Shown: piece after piece, positions 1 to 5,144 of the stretch | Layout of the letters: each line of letters opens with the position of its first letter | Position numbering within the stretch: position 1 is the stretch's first letter | Assembly (NCBI GenBank): GCA_022745215.1 | Contig: JAIIWC010000056.1 | Span: 1-11,431 of the forward strand | Direction: 5' to 3' | Length of the DNA stretch: 11,431 nucleotides | DNA from: Collinsella sp. | GTDB taxonomy: Bacteria > Actinomycetota > Coriobacteriia > Coriobacteriales > Coriobacteriaceae | The notes under the pieces: model-generated | Database searches by the model: none | Told to the model about the DNA's origin: nothing | Seen by the model: only the letters and a program-made list of their open reading frames with translations | Made by a program: the position numbers and the translations under genes

Positions 1-13
1 CGCCGGGAGCTTT
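1..13 (-). terminator. Edge-truncated terminator of the first tRNA-Arg copy
   Basis: The bases before the first tRNA-Arg match one arm of the hairpin that follows the second tRNA-Arg (436-444), so this is probably the near arm of the same terminator. The other arm lies outside the window, so the hairpin cannot be confirmed. Confidence 0.4.
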
Positions 14-22
14 AAAGTCAAT

Positions 23-99
23 TGGTGCGGCGTATAGGATTCGAACCTATGACGTTCTGATTCGTAGTCAGACCCTCTATCCAGCTGAGGTAACGCCGC
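23..99 (-). tRNA. tRNA-Arg (anticodon ACG), copy 1
   Basis: On the minus strand a complete 77-nt cloverleaf can be folded by eye. The acceptor is GCGGCGT with ACGCCGC, the D-stem CCTC/GAGG, the anticodon stem TCTGA/TCAGA with loop CTACGAA, and the T-arm ATAGG-TTCGAAT-CCTAT. CCA is encoded. The anticodon ACG (read as ICG after deamination) decodes CGU, CGC and CGA arginine codons. The sequence is identical to the copy at 455-531. It has its own promoter at 112-140. Confidence 0.96.
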
Positions 100-111
100 A
101 ACGCACGGATT

Positions 112-140
112 ATTATGCACGTGACCCCTCGATGGGTCAA
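112..140 (-). promoter_or_regulatory. Promoter of tRNA-Arg copy 1
   Basis: On the minus strand TTGACC (135-140) and CATAAT (112-117) are separated by exactly 17 nt. The -10 ends 12 nt before the mature tRNA 5' end at 99. This is a near-consensus sigma-70 type promoter giving a very short 5' leader. Confidence 0.75.
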
Positions 141-230
141 GCGACAATTTGGAAAAATTTTACGAAGTGATGATTAAGACGCTCGCGCCTCGACCGAGGT
201 TCGAATCCATGCATGGTTTCCAAAAAAGAA

Positions 231-253
231 AAGCCACCGTTGCACGGAGGCTT
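231..253 (-). terminator. Degenerate terminator hairpin after the tRNA-Arg fragment
   Basis: AAGCCACCG and CGGAGGCTT can pair around a TTGCA loop with one A-A mismatch. On the minus strand it is followed by T-rich sequence (CTTTTCTTTTTTGG). It is a decayed duplicate of the hairpin at 421-444. Confidence 0.55.
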
Positions 254-263
254 CAAGTTCGAT

Positions 264-283
264 TGGTGCGGCGTATAGGATTC
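264..283 (-). pseudogene. Truncated tRNA-Arg(ACG): 3' 20 nt only
   Basis: The segment is identical to the last 20 nt of both intact tRNA-Arg genes, from the T-loop/T-stem boundary through the acceptor strand and encoded CCA. At 284 the match stops abruptly and the GC-rich hairpin repeat begins. It cannot fold as a tRNA and is a remnant or a target-site-like duplication. Confidence 0.85.
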
Positions 284-381
284 CGCGCATCCGCTTCGCG
301 GATCCGCATCGGCTTCACCCGCCTGCCGGCGCGCTCGCCCGCGGGCTAAAAACGCTCCGCGTTTTCTTGACGCCCGCGCCT
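284..381. repeat. Hairpin-rich repeat element, copy A (beside tRNA-Arg)
   Basis: This 98-bp GC-rich block aligns without gaps to 5282-5379, with 12 mismatches by hand count. Conserved parts are a hairpin ATCCGC-TTC-GCGGAT (289-303), a CGGC...GCCG pairing and a hairpin AAAACGC-TCC-GCGTTTT (349-365). This copy also has the 10-bp palindrome GCCCGCGGGC (337-346). It sits between a truncated tRNA-Arg 3' end and an inverted T-loop copy. No convincing protein is encoded, because the stacked hairpins would dominate any transcript. It resembles a REP- or MITE-type element, but its family is not recognised. Confidence 0.75.
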
Positions 382-474
382 CGACCGAGGTTCGAATCCA
401 TGTGGTGTTGCCATAAAAGAAAAGCCCCCGTTGCCGGAGGCTTTCAATTTCAATTGGTGCGGCGTATAGGATTC
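369..474. repeat. Direct repeat unit, copy 2 (T-loop remnant + terminator + tRNA-Arg 3' end)
   Basis: This is the partner of 178-283. It carries the plus-strand GGTTCGAATCC at 389-399, an A-rich stretch, the intact terminator 421-444 and the 3' end of the intact tRNA-Arg (455-474). The first 13 bp overlap the right end of the hairpin repeat. Confidence 0.7.
421..444 (-). terminator. Terminator of tRNA-Arg copy 2
   Basis: On the minus strand AAAGCCTCC pairs with GGGGGCTTT (9 bp, one G-T) around a 6-nt GGCAAC loop and runs into TTTTCTTTTA. It starts 10 nt past the encoded CCA of the tRNA at 455, as expected for a monocistronic tRNA unit. Confidence 0.8.
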
Positions 475-531
475 GAACCTATGACGTTCTGATTCGTAGT
501 CAGACCCTCTATCCAGCTGAGGTAACGCCGC
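455..531 (-). tRNA. tRNA-Arg (anticodon ACG), copy 2
   Basis: This 77-nt tRNA is identical to the copy at 23-99: same acceptor, D-, anticodon (loop CTACGAA) and T-arms, with CCA encoded. It has a separate promoter upstream (544-572) and a clean terminator (421-444), so it forms a complete transcription unit. Confidence 0.96.
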
Positions 532-543
532 AGCGCAAGACAT

Positions 544-572
544 ATAAAACCACTTTAGCTTATTGGAGTCAA
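544..572 (-). promoter_or_regulatory. Promoter of tRNA-Arg copy 2
   Basis: On the minus strand TTGACT (567-572) and TTTTAT (544-549) are 17 nt apart, and the -10 ends 12 nt before the tRNA. Spacing to the tRNA matches the promoter of copy 1, although the spacer sequences differ. The two promoters are therefore not simply part of the recent duplication. Confidence 0.72.
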
Positions 573-608
573 GCACAATCTCAAACTTTTTTGTGGAACG
601 CAGTTTTG

Positions 609-986
609 TCATGCTGCTCCGCATATACCGTCGTTCCCCGTACGATCGATTGGCTTTTCGATCACGTCAAACTTAGCATCAAGTTCCCTCAGGAGCGATC
701 TCACCCGCTGGGCACAATCATAATCGGCAAACGAGATACTCAACATGCGAGCAACCTGGTTAGATGTCCGGACCCCATAGAAATGCTCCAGGGCCACAAG
801 CCCCTCGTGCGCCACAAACGTCTCAACCACATGCGGCGACTCCTCGTAGCACCATTGGGTCAACGGACCCTCGCTCGTCTGTCGAACCACCAGGCCACCC
901 ATGCCAGACGGCTCACACGTTACAAGCAGGTACTCCCCGCCCTCGTCGCTCTCAAACAAAACCACCCGATCATCAAACAGCTCCAT
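609..986 (-). CDS. Hypothetical protein, 125 aa, possibly SOS-controlled
   Basis: The family is not recognised. The ATG at 986 is preceded by AAAGGGG with a 5-nt gap to the start, a credible ribosome binding site. The product is acidic and soluble-looking, with no signal peptide or membrane segment. The N-terminal half (about residues 5-60) alternates short hydrophobic strands (VVLFES, EYLLVT, GGLVVRQ) with charged turns and suggests a beta-sheet. The C-terminal half (about 70-115) looks helical, with VARMLSISFADYDCAQRVRS. The gene stands alone, after the serS terminator (1113-1136) and before tRNA-Arg. An extended -10 promoter with a LexA-box-like dyad lies upstream. A function in damage response is only an inference from that site. 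The overlapping plus-strand frame is a shadow: it lacks a ribosome binding site and a sensible composition. Confidence 0.75.
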   Translation of the reverse strand: MELFDDRVVLFESDEGGEYLLVTCEPSGMGGLVVRQTSEGPLTQWCYEESPHVVETFVAHEGLVALEHFYGVRTSNQVARMLSISFADYDCAQRVRSLLRELDAKFDVIEKPIDRTGNDGICGAA

Positions 987-1019
987 CGCGTCCCCTTTCT
1001 CTCGCTCTTATTTAGCAAA

Positions 1020-1049
1020 AGCATAGCAGGTAGATTGCTGTATACAGAA
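1020..1049 (-). promoter_or_regulatory. Extended -10 promoter of the 125-aa protein gene
   Basis: On the minus strand TATGCT (1020-1025) is preceded by TGC, giving an extended -10. TTCTGT at 1044-1049 lies 18 nt upstream as a weak -35. The expected 5' leader is about 25-30 nt. A 10-bp palindrome CTGTATACAG (1038-1047) lies between the elements and overlaps the -35. Confidence 0.5.
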
Positions 1050-1058
1050 CAGTTGTTC
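1047..1058. promoter_or_regulatory. LexA-box-like dyad (GAAC-N4-GTTC)
   Basis: The minus strand reads CGAAC-AACT-GTTC-T. Gram-positive LexA boxes follow CGAAC-RNRY-GTTCG, so both half-sites are perfect and one spacer base departs from consensus. The dyad overlaps the -35 region of the promoter at 1020-1049, where a repressor would be expected to bind. Confidence 0.45.
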
Positions 1059-1112
1059 GTGTGTTTTCTATTGAGCTGTCCGCACGGCATGGTATGGACC
1101 TGCGCACGAAAT

Positions 1113-1136
1113 AGGGCGCCCCCGAAGGAGCGCCCT
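1113..1136 (-). terminator. Terminator of serS
   Basis: On the minus strand AGGGCGCTCC pairs with GGGGCGCCCT (10 bp, one G-T) closed by a stable TTCG tetraloop, followed by ATTTCG. It begins 23 nt after the serS stop. The T-run is short, so strength rests on the stem. Confidence 0.75.
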
Positions 1137-1159
1137 TGCATATCGCCTATGCAGCCAAG

Positions 1160-2443
1160 TTACGCGACCGGCTCAATCTTCTCGAGGCCGCCCATGTAGG
1201 GACGCAGGACCTCGGGGATCGTGATGGTGCCGTCGGCGTTCTGGTAGTTCTCCAGAATGGCAGCCATGGTACGACCAGCCGGCAGGCCGGAACCGTTAAG
1301 GGTGTGCAGGTAGCGCGAACCCTTGAAGTTCTCGGGGTCGCGATACTTGATGTTGGCGCGACGGGCTTGGAAGTCGCCGCAGTTGGAGCAGGAGCTGATC
1401 TCCTTGTAGGCGTTGTAGCTCGGCAGCCAGACCTCGATGTCGTAGGTCTGACGGGCAGAGAAGCCCAAGTCGCCGGTGCACAGGCTAATCACGCGATACG
1501 GAAGGCCCAGCTGCTGCAGCAGGTACTCGGCCTCGGCGGTCATGCTCTCGAGCTCCTCGTCGGACTCCTCCGGCTTAGCGAACTTGACCATCTCGACTTT
1601 GTCGAACTCGTGCTGACGGATGATGCCACGGGTATCGCGACCGGCGGAACCGGCCTCCTCGCGGAAGCAGGGGGTGAAGGCGGTGTAGCGGCGCGGCAGA
1701 GTGTCGGCATCGAGGACCTCGCCGGCGTGCAGGTTGGTGAGCACGACCTCGGCGGTGGGAATCAGGAAGTTGTCGCCCGAGACGTGATAGGCGTCGTCTT
1801 CGAACTTGGGCAGCTGGCCCGTGCCGAACATGGTCTGACGCTTGACGACGATAGGCGGCCACCACTCCTTAAAGCCACGGCTGGTGTGCGTATCGAGGAA
1901 GAAGTTGATAAGGGCGCGCTCCAGGCGGGCGCCGGCGCCACCGAGAACGGTGAAACGGCTGCCGGAGAGCTTGTTGCCGCGCTCGAAGTCAAGGATGTCG
2001 AGGTCGGTGCCCAGATCCCAGTGCGGCTTAAAGTCGAAGTCGAACTCGCGCGGGGTGCCCCAACGACGGCGCTCGATGTTCTCGTCCTCGTCCTTGCCGT
2101 ACGGCGTGGCCTCGCAAGGAATGTTGGGCAGGTGAGCCATGAAGTCGCACTGCTCCTGCTCGAGGGCGGTGCGGCGCTCGGCCAGACCGTCAATCTTCTC
2201 GTTGACGGCGCGCACGGCCTTCTTGGCGGCCTCGGCCTCGTCCTTCTTGCCCTCCTTCATCAGGGCGCCGATCTTCTTGGACTCGGCATTGCGCGTGGCT
2301 TGAAGTTCCTCAACCTCGGTGATGACGGCACGACGCTCGTCGTCGAGCTCAAAGAACTTCTCGCGATCCCAAGACGTCTGGCGGTTAGCCATGGCGACAT
2401 CGATGGCATCGGGGTTCTCGCGAACAAACTTGATATCAAGCAT
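1160..2443 (-). CDS. serS: Seryl-tRNA synthetase
   Basis: It charges tRNA-Ser (and tRNA-Sec where present) with serine in the cytoplasm. The class II enzyme is 427 aa, the normal length. Residues 1-100 form the N-terminal domain with the long coiled-coil arm (KKIGALMKEGKKDEAEAAKK) that holds the tRNA variable arm. Motif 1 lies near 160-185 (GSRFTVLGGAGARLERA), the TAEV serine-binding loop at 230-233, motif 2 at 260-280 (FREEAGSAGRDTRG) and motif 3 around 386-401 (GLPAGRTMAAILENYQ). The start at 2443 is chosen because GGAGG lies 6 nt upstream and MLDIKFVREN is the usual SerS N-terminus. An in-frame ATG at 2470 would add nine residues and lacks such a site. A promoter may lie at 2501-2530, and a terminator follows at 1113-1136. 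Confidence 0.97.
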   Translation of the reverse strand: MLDIKFVRENPDAIDVAMANRQTSWDREKFFELDDERRAVITEVEELQATRNAESKKIGALMKEGKKDEAEAAKKAVRAVNEKIDGLAERRTALEQEQCDFMAHLPNIPCEATPYGKDEDENIERRRWGTPREFDFDFKPHWDLGTDLDILDFERGNKLSGSRFTVLGGAGARLERALINFFLDTHTSRGFKEWWPPIVVKRQTMFGTGQLPKFEDDAYHVSGDNFLIPTAEVVLTNLHAGEVLDADTLPRRYTAFTPCFREEAGSAGRDTRGIIRQHEFDKVEMVKFAKPEESDEELESMTAEAEYLLQQLGLPYRVISLCTGDLGFSARQTYDIEVWLPSYNAYKEISSCSNCGDFQARRANIKYRDPENFKGSRYLHTLNGSGLPAGRTMAAILENYQNADGTITIPEVLRPYMGGLEKIEPVA

Positions 2444-2473
2444 TAGATCCTCCGGCGATATACATTCCATTTA

Positions 2474-2483
2474 GGTTGCAACC
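2474..2483. promoter_or_regulatory. Palindrome GGTTGCAACC in the serS leader
   Basis: This perfect 10-bp palindrome lies between the proposed serS -10 (2501-2506) and the serS start, so it would be in the 5' leader. It could be a small operator or a chance palindrome; no known regulator is assigned. Confidence 0.25.
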
Positions 2484-2510
2484 TTGTACATGTATGGGCA
2501 AGTATATACT
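2484..2510 (+). promoter_or_regulatory. Possible promoter of the 57-aa membrane protein gene
   Basis: TTGTAC (2484-2489) and TATACT (2505-2510) are only 15 nt apart, short of the ideal 17, so this is tentative. The -10 shares the palindrome AGTATATACT (2501-2510) with the serS promoter on the other strand. Confidence 0.35.
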
Positions 2511-2530
2511 TATGAGCGTTTACGACCCAA
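2501..2530 (-). promoter_or_regulatory. Probable serS promoter
   Basis: On the minus strand TTGGGT (2525-2530) and TATACT (2501-2506) are 18 nt apart. The -10 is one half of the perfect palindrome AGTATATACT (2501-2510), so both strands present a TATACT hexamer at the same place. The predicted serS leader is roughly 50 nt. Confidence 0.5.
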
Positions 2531-2554
2531 CTCAACTACGCAAGAAGGCACCCA

Positions 2555-2728
2555 ATGGACGCAGTTTTTTCCTTTTTGTTTGGCACCCGCACCGGTTTTG
2601 CCATCCTTTTCGCCGGCGGCATCCTGCTGTTTGCGATTATTGCCTTTGTAATGGAGAAGCGCACCCATAAGATGTATGTCGACCGCGGCCCCAAGTCCGA
2701 GGACGAAGAAGACAGCTTCTGGGACTAA
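2555..2728 (+). CDS. Small single-span membrane protein, 57 aa
   Basis: This short gene is divergent from serS. The ATG at 2555 has AGAAGG about 6 nt upstream. The product starts MDAVFSFLFGTRTG, has a hydrophobic segment at about residues 14-33 (GFAILFAGGILLFAIIAFVM), then a basic stretch (EKRTHK) and a strongly acidic tail (KSEDEEDSFWD). The positive residues just after the span suggest the C-terminus is cytoplasmic. Normal codon use, a clear ribosome binding site and a terminator-like stem 50 bp later support a real gene. The family and function are not recognised. It is the only convincing plus-strand gene in the window. Confidence 0.72.
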   Translation: MDAVFSFLFGTRTGFAILFAGGILLFAIIAFVMEKRTHKMYVDRGPKSEDEEDSFWD

Positions 2729-2732
2729 CCTG

Positions 2733-2878
2733 CCAAAAGGGACAGGTTTATTTTGGTCGGTTTTATCTGGGCAAACGCAAGTGCCCCGCAACTGGAATTG
2801 AGCCAGTTGCGGGGCACTTTTCGCTAAAAGGACAAAACCGCAGGAAAAACCTACCAAAACAAACTGTCCCTTTTTTGG
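2733..2878. repeat. MITE-like palindromic block between the small gene and proC
   Basis: Two imperfect inverted arms of about 37 nt (2733-2769 and 2840-2878) flank the terminator stem at 2779-2819. Both arms read CCAAAA(AA)GGGACAG from the outside, then TTTGTTTTGG or TTTATTTTGG, then GGTTTT. The string TTTTGGTCGGTTTTA also occurs as a direct repeat at about 2752-2766 and 2873-2887. The base composition (A/T-rich arms) differs from the genes on both sides. No transposase is present. The block fits a non-autonomous palindromic element or a repeated terminator cassette; its family is not identified. Confidence 0.55.
2779..2819. terminator. Strong 17-bp stem terminator, probably bidirectional
   Basis: AAGTGCCCCGCAACTGG (2779-2795) pairs perfectly with CCAGTTGCGGGGCACTT (2803-2819) around a 7-nt loop. 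On the plus strand it ends in CTTTTCG, 50 bp after the 57-aa gene. The T-run is weak on the minus strand, but the stem would lie just after proC as well. Confidence 0.75.
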
Positions 2879-2884
2879 TCGGTT

Positions 2885-3655
2885 TTACTGGAGGGTTGCG
2901 TCGATTGCCTTGACCAGGGCGCTGCGCATGCCGGCGTCCTCGAGCGCAACGACGCCCTTGATGGTGGCACCACCGGGCGAGCATACGGCATCCTTCATCG
3001 CCGCAGGATGCTGGCCAGTTGCAAGCTGCAGCTTTGCCGTACCCAGCACCATCTGGCTCACAATGCGATAAGCATCCGCACGCGGGATACCGTGCTTGAC
3101 CGCCGCATCGCCCAAGGCCTCGATTGCCATGGCGACAAACGCCGGAGCGCAACCACCCACCGTGCCGCCCACAAACAGCAGGCTTGTGTCGAGCTCGACG
3201 ACAGCGCCAAGCTTACCGAGCAGGTCGAGCACCACAGCACGCTGCTCGTCGTTAAGCGTCGAAGCCTTCTCGCAGGCGATGACGCCCTCGTCCACCGAAA
3301 CCGGCGTGTTGGGCACCGTCGAGATATGCGCGACGCCCGGCAGGACCTGCTCCCACTTGGCACTGTCCCAGGTCCAGGCAACCGACAGAACGACCTTTTT
3401 GGCAAGAGCATCCTTGAGCGGGGCGAATACCTTCTCGATCATGTACGGTTTGACCGCAGCGACCACGATATCGGATGCGGCGACAACCTCGGCGGCATCG
3501 TGGCAGGCGACCATGCCGCGCGCCTCGCAGCGCTCAACCAGTGCGTCGTAGCGACCCGCGCAGGCGCACATGTCGCTCGCAGCTACACCGGCAGCGATCC
3601 AGCCATCGGCCATAGCGCTCGCCATATTGCCAAAACCGACAAATCCAATCTTCAT
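2885..3655 (-). CDS. proC: Pyrroline-5-carboxylate reductase
   Basis: It catalyses the last step of proline synthesis, reducing 1-pyrroline-5-carboxylate with NAD(P)H. The 256-aa product is slightly short for the family (about 265-280). The N-terminal Rossmann motif GFVGFGNM lies at 4-11, VKPY at 68-71, VPNTPV at 114-119 and the family signature SPGGATIKGVVALE at 226-239. The stretch around 90-97 (LSVAWTWD) differs from the common S-I-A-A-G-I version, so the cofactor-domain edge is slightly atypical. AAAGGA lies 9 nt before the ATG at 3655. It lies 73 bp downstream of rlmH on the same strand and may be co-transcribed with it, since no clear promoter or terminator separates them. The palindromic block follows immediately after its stop. 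Confidence 0.93.
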   Translation of the reverse strand: MKIGFVGFGNMASAMADGWIAAGVAASDMCACAGRYDALVERCEARGMVACHDAAEVVAASDIVVAAVKPYMIEKVFAPLKDALAKKVVLSVAWTWDSAKWEQVLPGVAHISTVPNTPVSVDEGVIACEKASTLNDEQRAVVLDLLGKLGAVVELDTSLLFVGGTVGGCAPAFVAMAIEALGDAAVKHGIPRADAYRIVSQMVLGTAKLQLATGQHPAAMKDAVCSPGGATIKGVVALEDAGMRSALVKAIDATLQ

Positions 3656-3728
3656 ATCTCATAGTCCTTTCAGACACATTCCTCAAAACGAAAGGTATTG
3701 TCCCACGCCATTGTTTCGTATTGCCGAC

Positions 3729-4199
3729 CTATTTGTGATACGGCTCGCCACGACTGATCTTGCAGGCACGGTAAATCTGCTCTAGCAGCACCACACGCGC
3801 CAGGTTATGCGGCAAGGTAATGCGTCCGAAGCTGAGCATCTCGTCGGCGCGGGCGCGCACCTCATCACTCACGCCGTCCGAACCGCCGATTACAAAGGCA
3901 ATGTCGCTGCTGCCTCGCAGCATAAGATCGTCGAGCCGCGCCGAGAGCTCCTCACTCGAACGCTCCTTGCCCTCGATAGCCAGCAGGATCACATGCGCCC
4001 GAGATGGCAAGGCGGCAAGAATCGCCGCCCCCTCCTTGTCGCGCGCGGCATCCACGCCGCCCGCCTTAGCCGGGTCGATATCGGCCACCTCGCGGATATC
4101 CACCTTGGCATAGGCACCTAGGCGCTTGGTGTACTCAGCGCACGCGTCCTTCCAAAAGCGCTCCTTGAGCTTACCGACGCAAACGACGGTGTATTTCAC
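3729..4199 (-). CDS. rlmH: 23S rRNA pseudouridine-1915 N3-methyltransferase RlmH
   Basis: RlmH is a SPOUT-class methyltransferase that uses SAM to methylate N3 of pseudouridine 1915 in 23S rRNA helix 69, acting on assembled 70S ribosomes. The 156-aa product matches the family length (155-159). It shows the N-terminal KYTVVCVGKLKE, the SAM-knot motif IGGSDG at 104-109, the LPHNLARVVLLEQIYRA segment at 129-145 and the invariant C-terminal EPYHK. The start codon is GTG (4197-4199). The Shine-Dalgarno AAGGAG lies inside the last two codons of the upstream SPFH gene, whose stop is only 6 nt before, so translation is probably coupled. Confidence 0.96.
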   Translation of the reverse strand: MKYTVVCVGKLKERFWKDACAEYTKRLGAYAKVDIREVADIDPAKAGGVDAARDKEGAAILAALPSRAHVILLAIEGKERSSEELSARLDDLMLRGSSDIAFVIGGSDGVSDEVRARADEMLSFGRITLPHNLARVVLLEQIYRACKISRGEPYHK

Positions 4200-4205
4200 G
4201 CGCGC

Positions 4206-5144
4206 CTACTCCTTCGAATCGTTTTGAACTTTGCCGGCAGTCAGCATCTGCTCGAACATCGAGGCCGACTGCGAGAAATCGCCTGGCAGCACGACCGTCG
4301 AGGTTTTACCCGTGCGAGCGAACTCCGTCATCATCTCGGACCACTGCGTAAACATAAACAGCTGGTTGGCCTCATCGTTACCGACGCCCGTCTCCTGGAT
4401 AATCTCGAGCGAATCCTTGATGCCCAGCGCGATGGCCTTGCGCTGGTTGGCGATGCCTTCGCCTGCCTTTTCCATCGCCTCGGCCTCGGCGGTCGCCTCG
4501 GTGACGCGCTTGATGCGGTCGGCCTCGGCGAGCTCCTGCGCGGCAGCGCGCTTGCGCTGGGCGGCGTTGATGTCGTTCATGGAGTTCTCAACCTCGGTCG
4601 GCAGTGCGATTTTGGTGATGAGCGTCGACACAAGGGTGAAGCCGTAGGCGGCCATCTGCTCGGAAACGGTAGCGTTGACATCCTTGGCGATGTCATCCTT
4701 CTTGGCAAAGACCTCATCGAGTGTGTAGACGGGGATGGAGGAGCGCAGGGCATCGGTGATGAAGTCGCGCATCTGGTCGACGGGCTCCTGCAGCATGTAG
4801 TAGCTCTTGTAGATGCCCGAATCTGCCGGGCCGGCGCCCATGTCGTAGCTCACGTGGTACTGAGCGGAGACCTCAAGGCCGATGGTCACGTTGTCCTGGG
4901 TCTTAACGTCGATGCCAAAACCGTTTTTCATGGTGCGCAGGCTCACCGTGGCGGCCTTGCGGTCGATCACGGGCACCTTCACGTGGAAGCCCGCGTTGAC
5001 GATACGATTGAACTTACCCAAGCGCTCGATGATCACAGCGTGCTGCTGCTCAACGACGTAGCAGGCGTTGGGGACCAGCAGCAACAGGATGATGATGGGA
5101 ATCAAAAGGCTGGTAAGGGCGGCGATGATACCGGAAAACAGCAT
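4206..5144 (-). CDS. SPFH/band-7 (stomatin/slipin-like) membrane-anchored protein
   Basis: The 312-aa protein has one N-terminal hydrophobic segment (about residues 5-25, LTSLLIPIIILLLLV) that anchors it to the membrane. An SPFH/band-7 domain runs from about 27 to 190, starting VVEQQHAVIIERLGKFNRI and including GFHVKVPVIDRKAATVSLR. A charged Ala/Glu/Lys helix with coiled-coil character follows at about 193-240 (AQRKRAAAQELAEADRIKR). Such proteins form oligomeric rings or scaffolds in membrane microdomains, and relatives (HflK/C, QmcA) modulate membrane proteases. No NfeD or FtsH partner is adjacent, so the substrate is unknown. GGAG lies 6 nt before the ATG at 5144. It is tightly followed by rlmH. 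Its promoter would lie in 5145-5229, but no strong one is seen. Confidence 0.9.
   Translation of the reverse strand: MLFSGIIAALTSLLIPIIILLLLVPNACYVVEQQHAVIIERLGKFNRIVNAGFHVKVPVIDRKAATVSLRTMKNGFGIDVKTQDNVTIGLEVSAQYHVSYDMGAGPADSGIYKSYYMLQEPVDQMRDFITDALRSSIPVYTLDEVFAKKDDIAKDVNATVSEQMAAYGFTLVSTLITKIALPTEVENSMNDINAAQRKRAAAQELAEADRIKRVTEATAEAEAMEKAGEGIANQRKAIALGIKDSLEIIQETGVGNDEANQLFMFTQWSEMMTEFARTGKTSTVVLPGDFSQSASMFEQMLTAGKVQNDSKE

Larger units (their letters stand above)
178..283. repeat. Direct repeat unit, copy 1 (T-loop remnant + terminator + tRNA-Arg 3' end)
   Basis: This ~106-bp unit is repeated at 369-474, 191 bp away, at roughly 90% identity by eye. It contains, in plus-strand order, a GC-rich lead, a plus-strand T-loop-like GGTTCGAATCC (199-209), an A-rich stretch, a terminator-like hairpin (231-253) and the last 20 nt of tRNA-Arg (264-283). 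Unlike copy 2, it has no hairpin core to its left; that side runs into the promoter region of tRNA-Arg copy 1. Confidence 0.7.

Noticed and set aside
149..349. Possible 66-aa protein crossing the repeat element beside tRNA-Arg
   Set aside because: It runs through the T-loop remnant, terminator, tRNA fragment and hairpins. The Arg-rich translation is a by-product of these, and there is no good ribosome binding site.
178..474. CRISPR-like array from the repeated units near tRNA-Arg
   Set aside because: There are only two units of ~106 bp, with long, unequal and non-spacer-like intervals. The repeats are explained by tRNA and terminator duplication.
346..624. Possible 92-aa minus-strand protein overlapping tRNA-Arg copy 2
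   Set aside because: It reads straight through the tRNA, its promoter and its terminator. Translation of tRNA sequence explains it.
1136..2446. Long plus-strand open frame across serS
   Set aside because: It is antisense to serS over its full length. Its Leu/Val/Gly/Ala-rich translation is what GC-rich codon bias produces on the opposite strand, and it has no ribosome binding site or family motif.
2444..2554. T-box riboswitch in the serS leader
   Set aside because: The leader from the proposed promoter is only about 50 nt, with no specifier stem or antiterminator bulge sequence.
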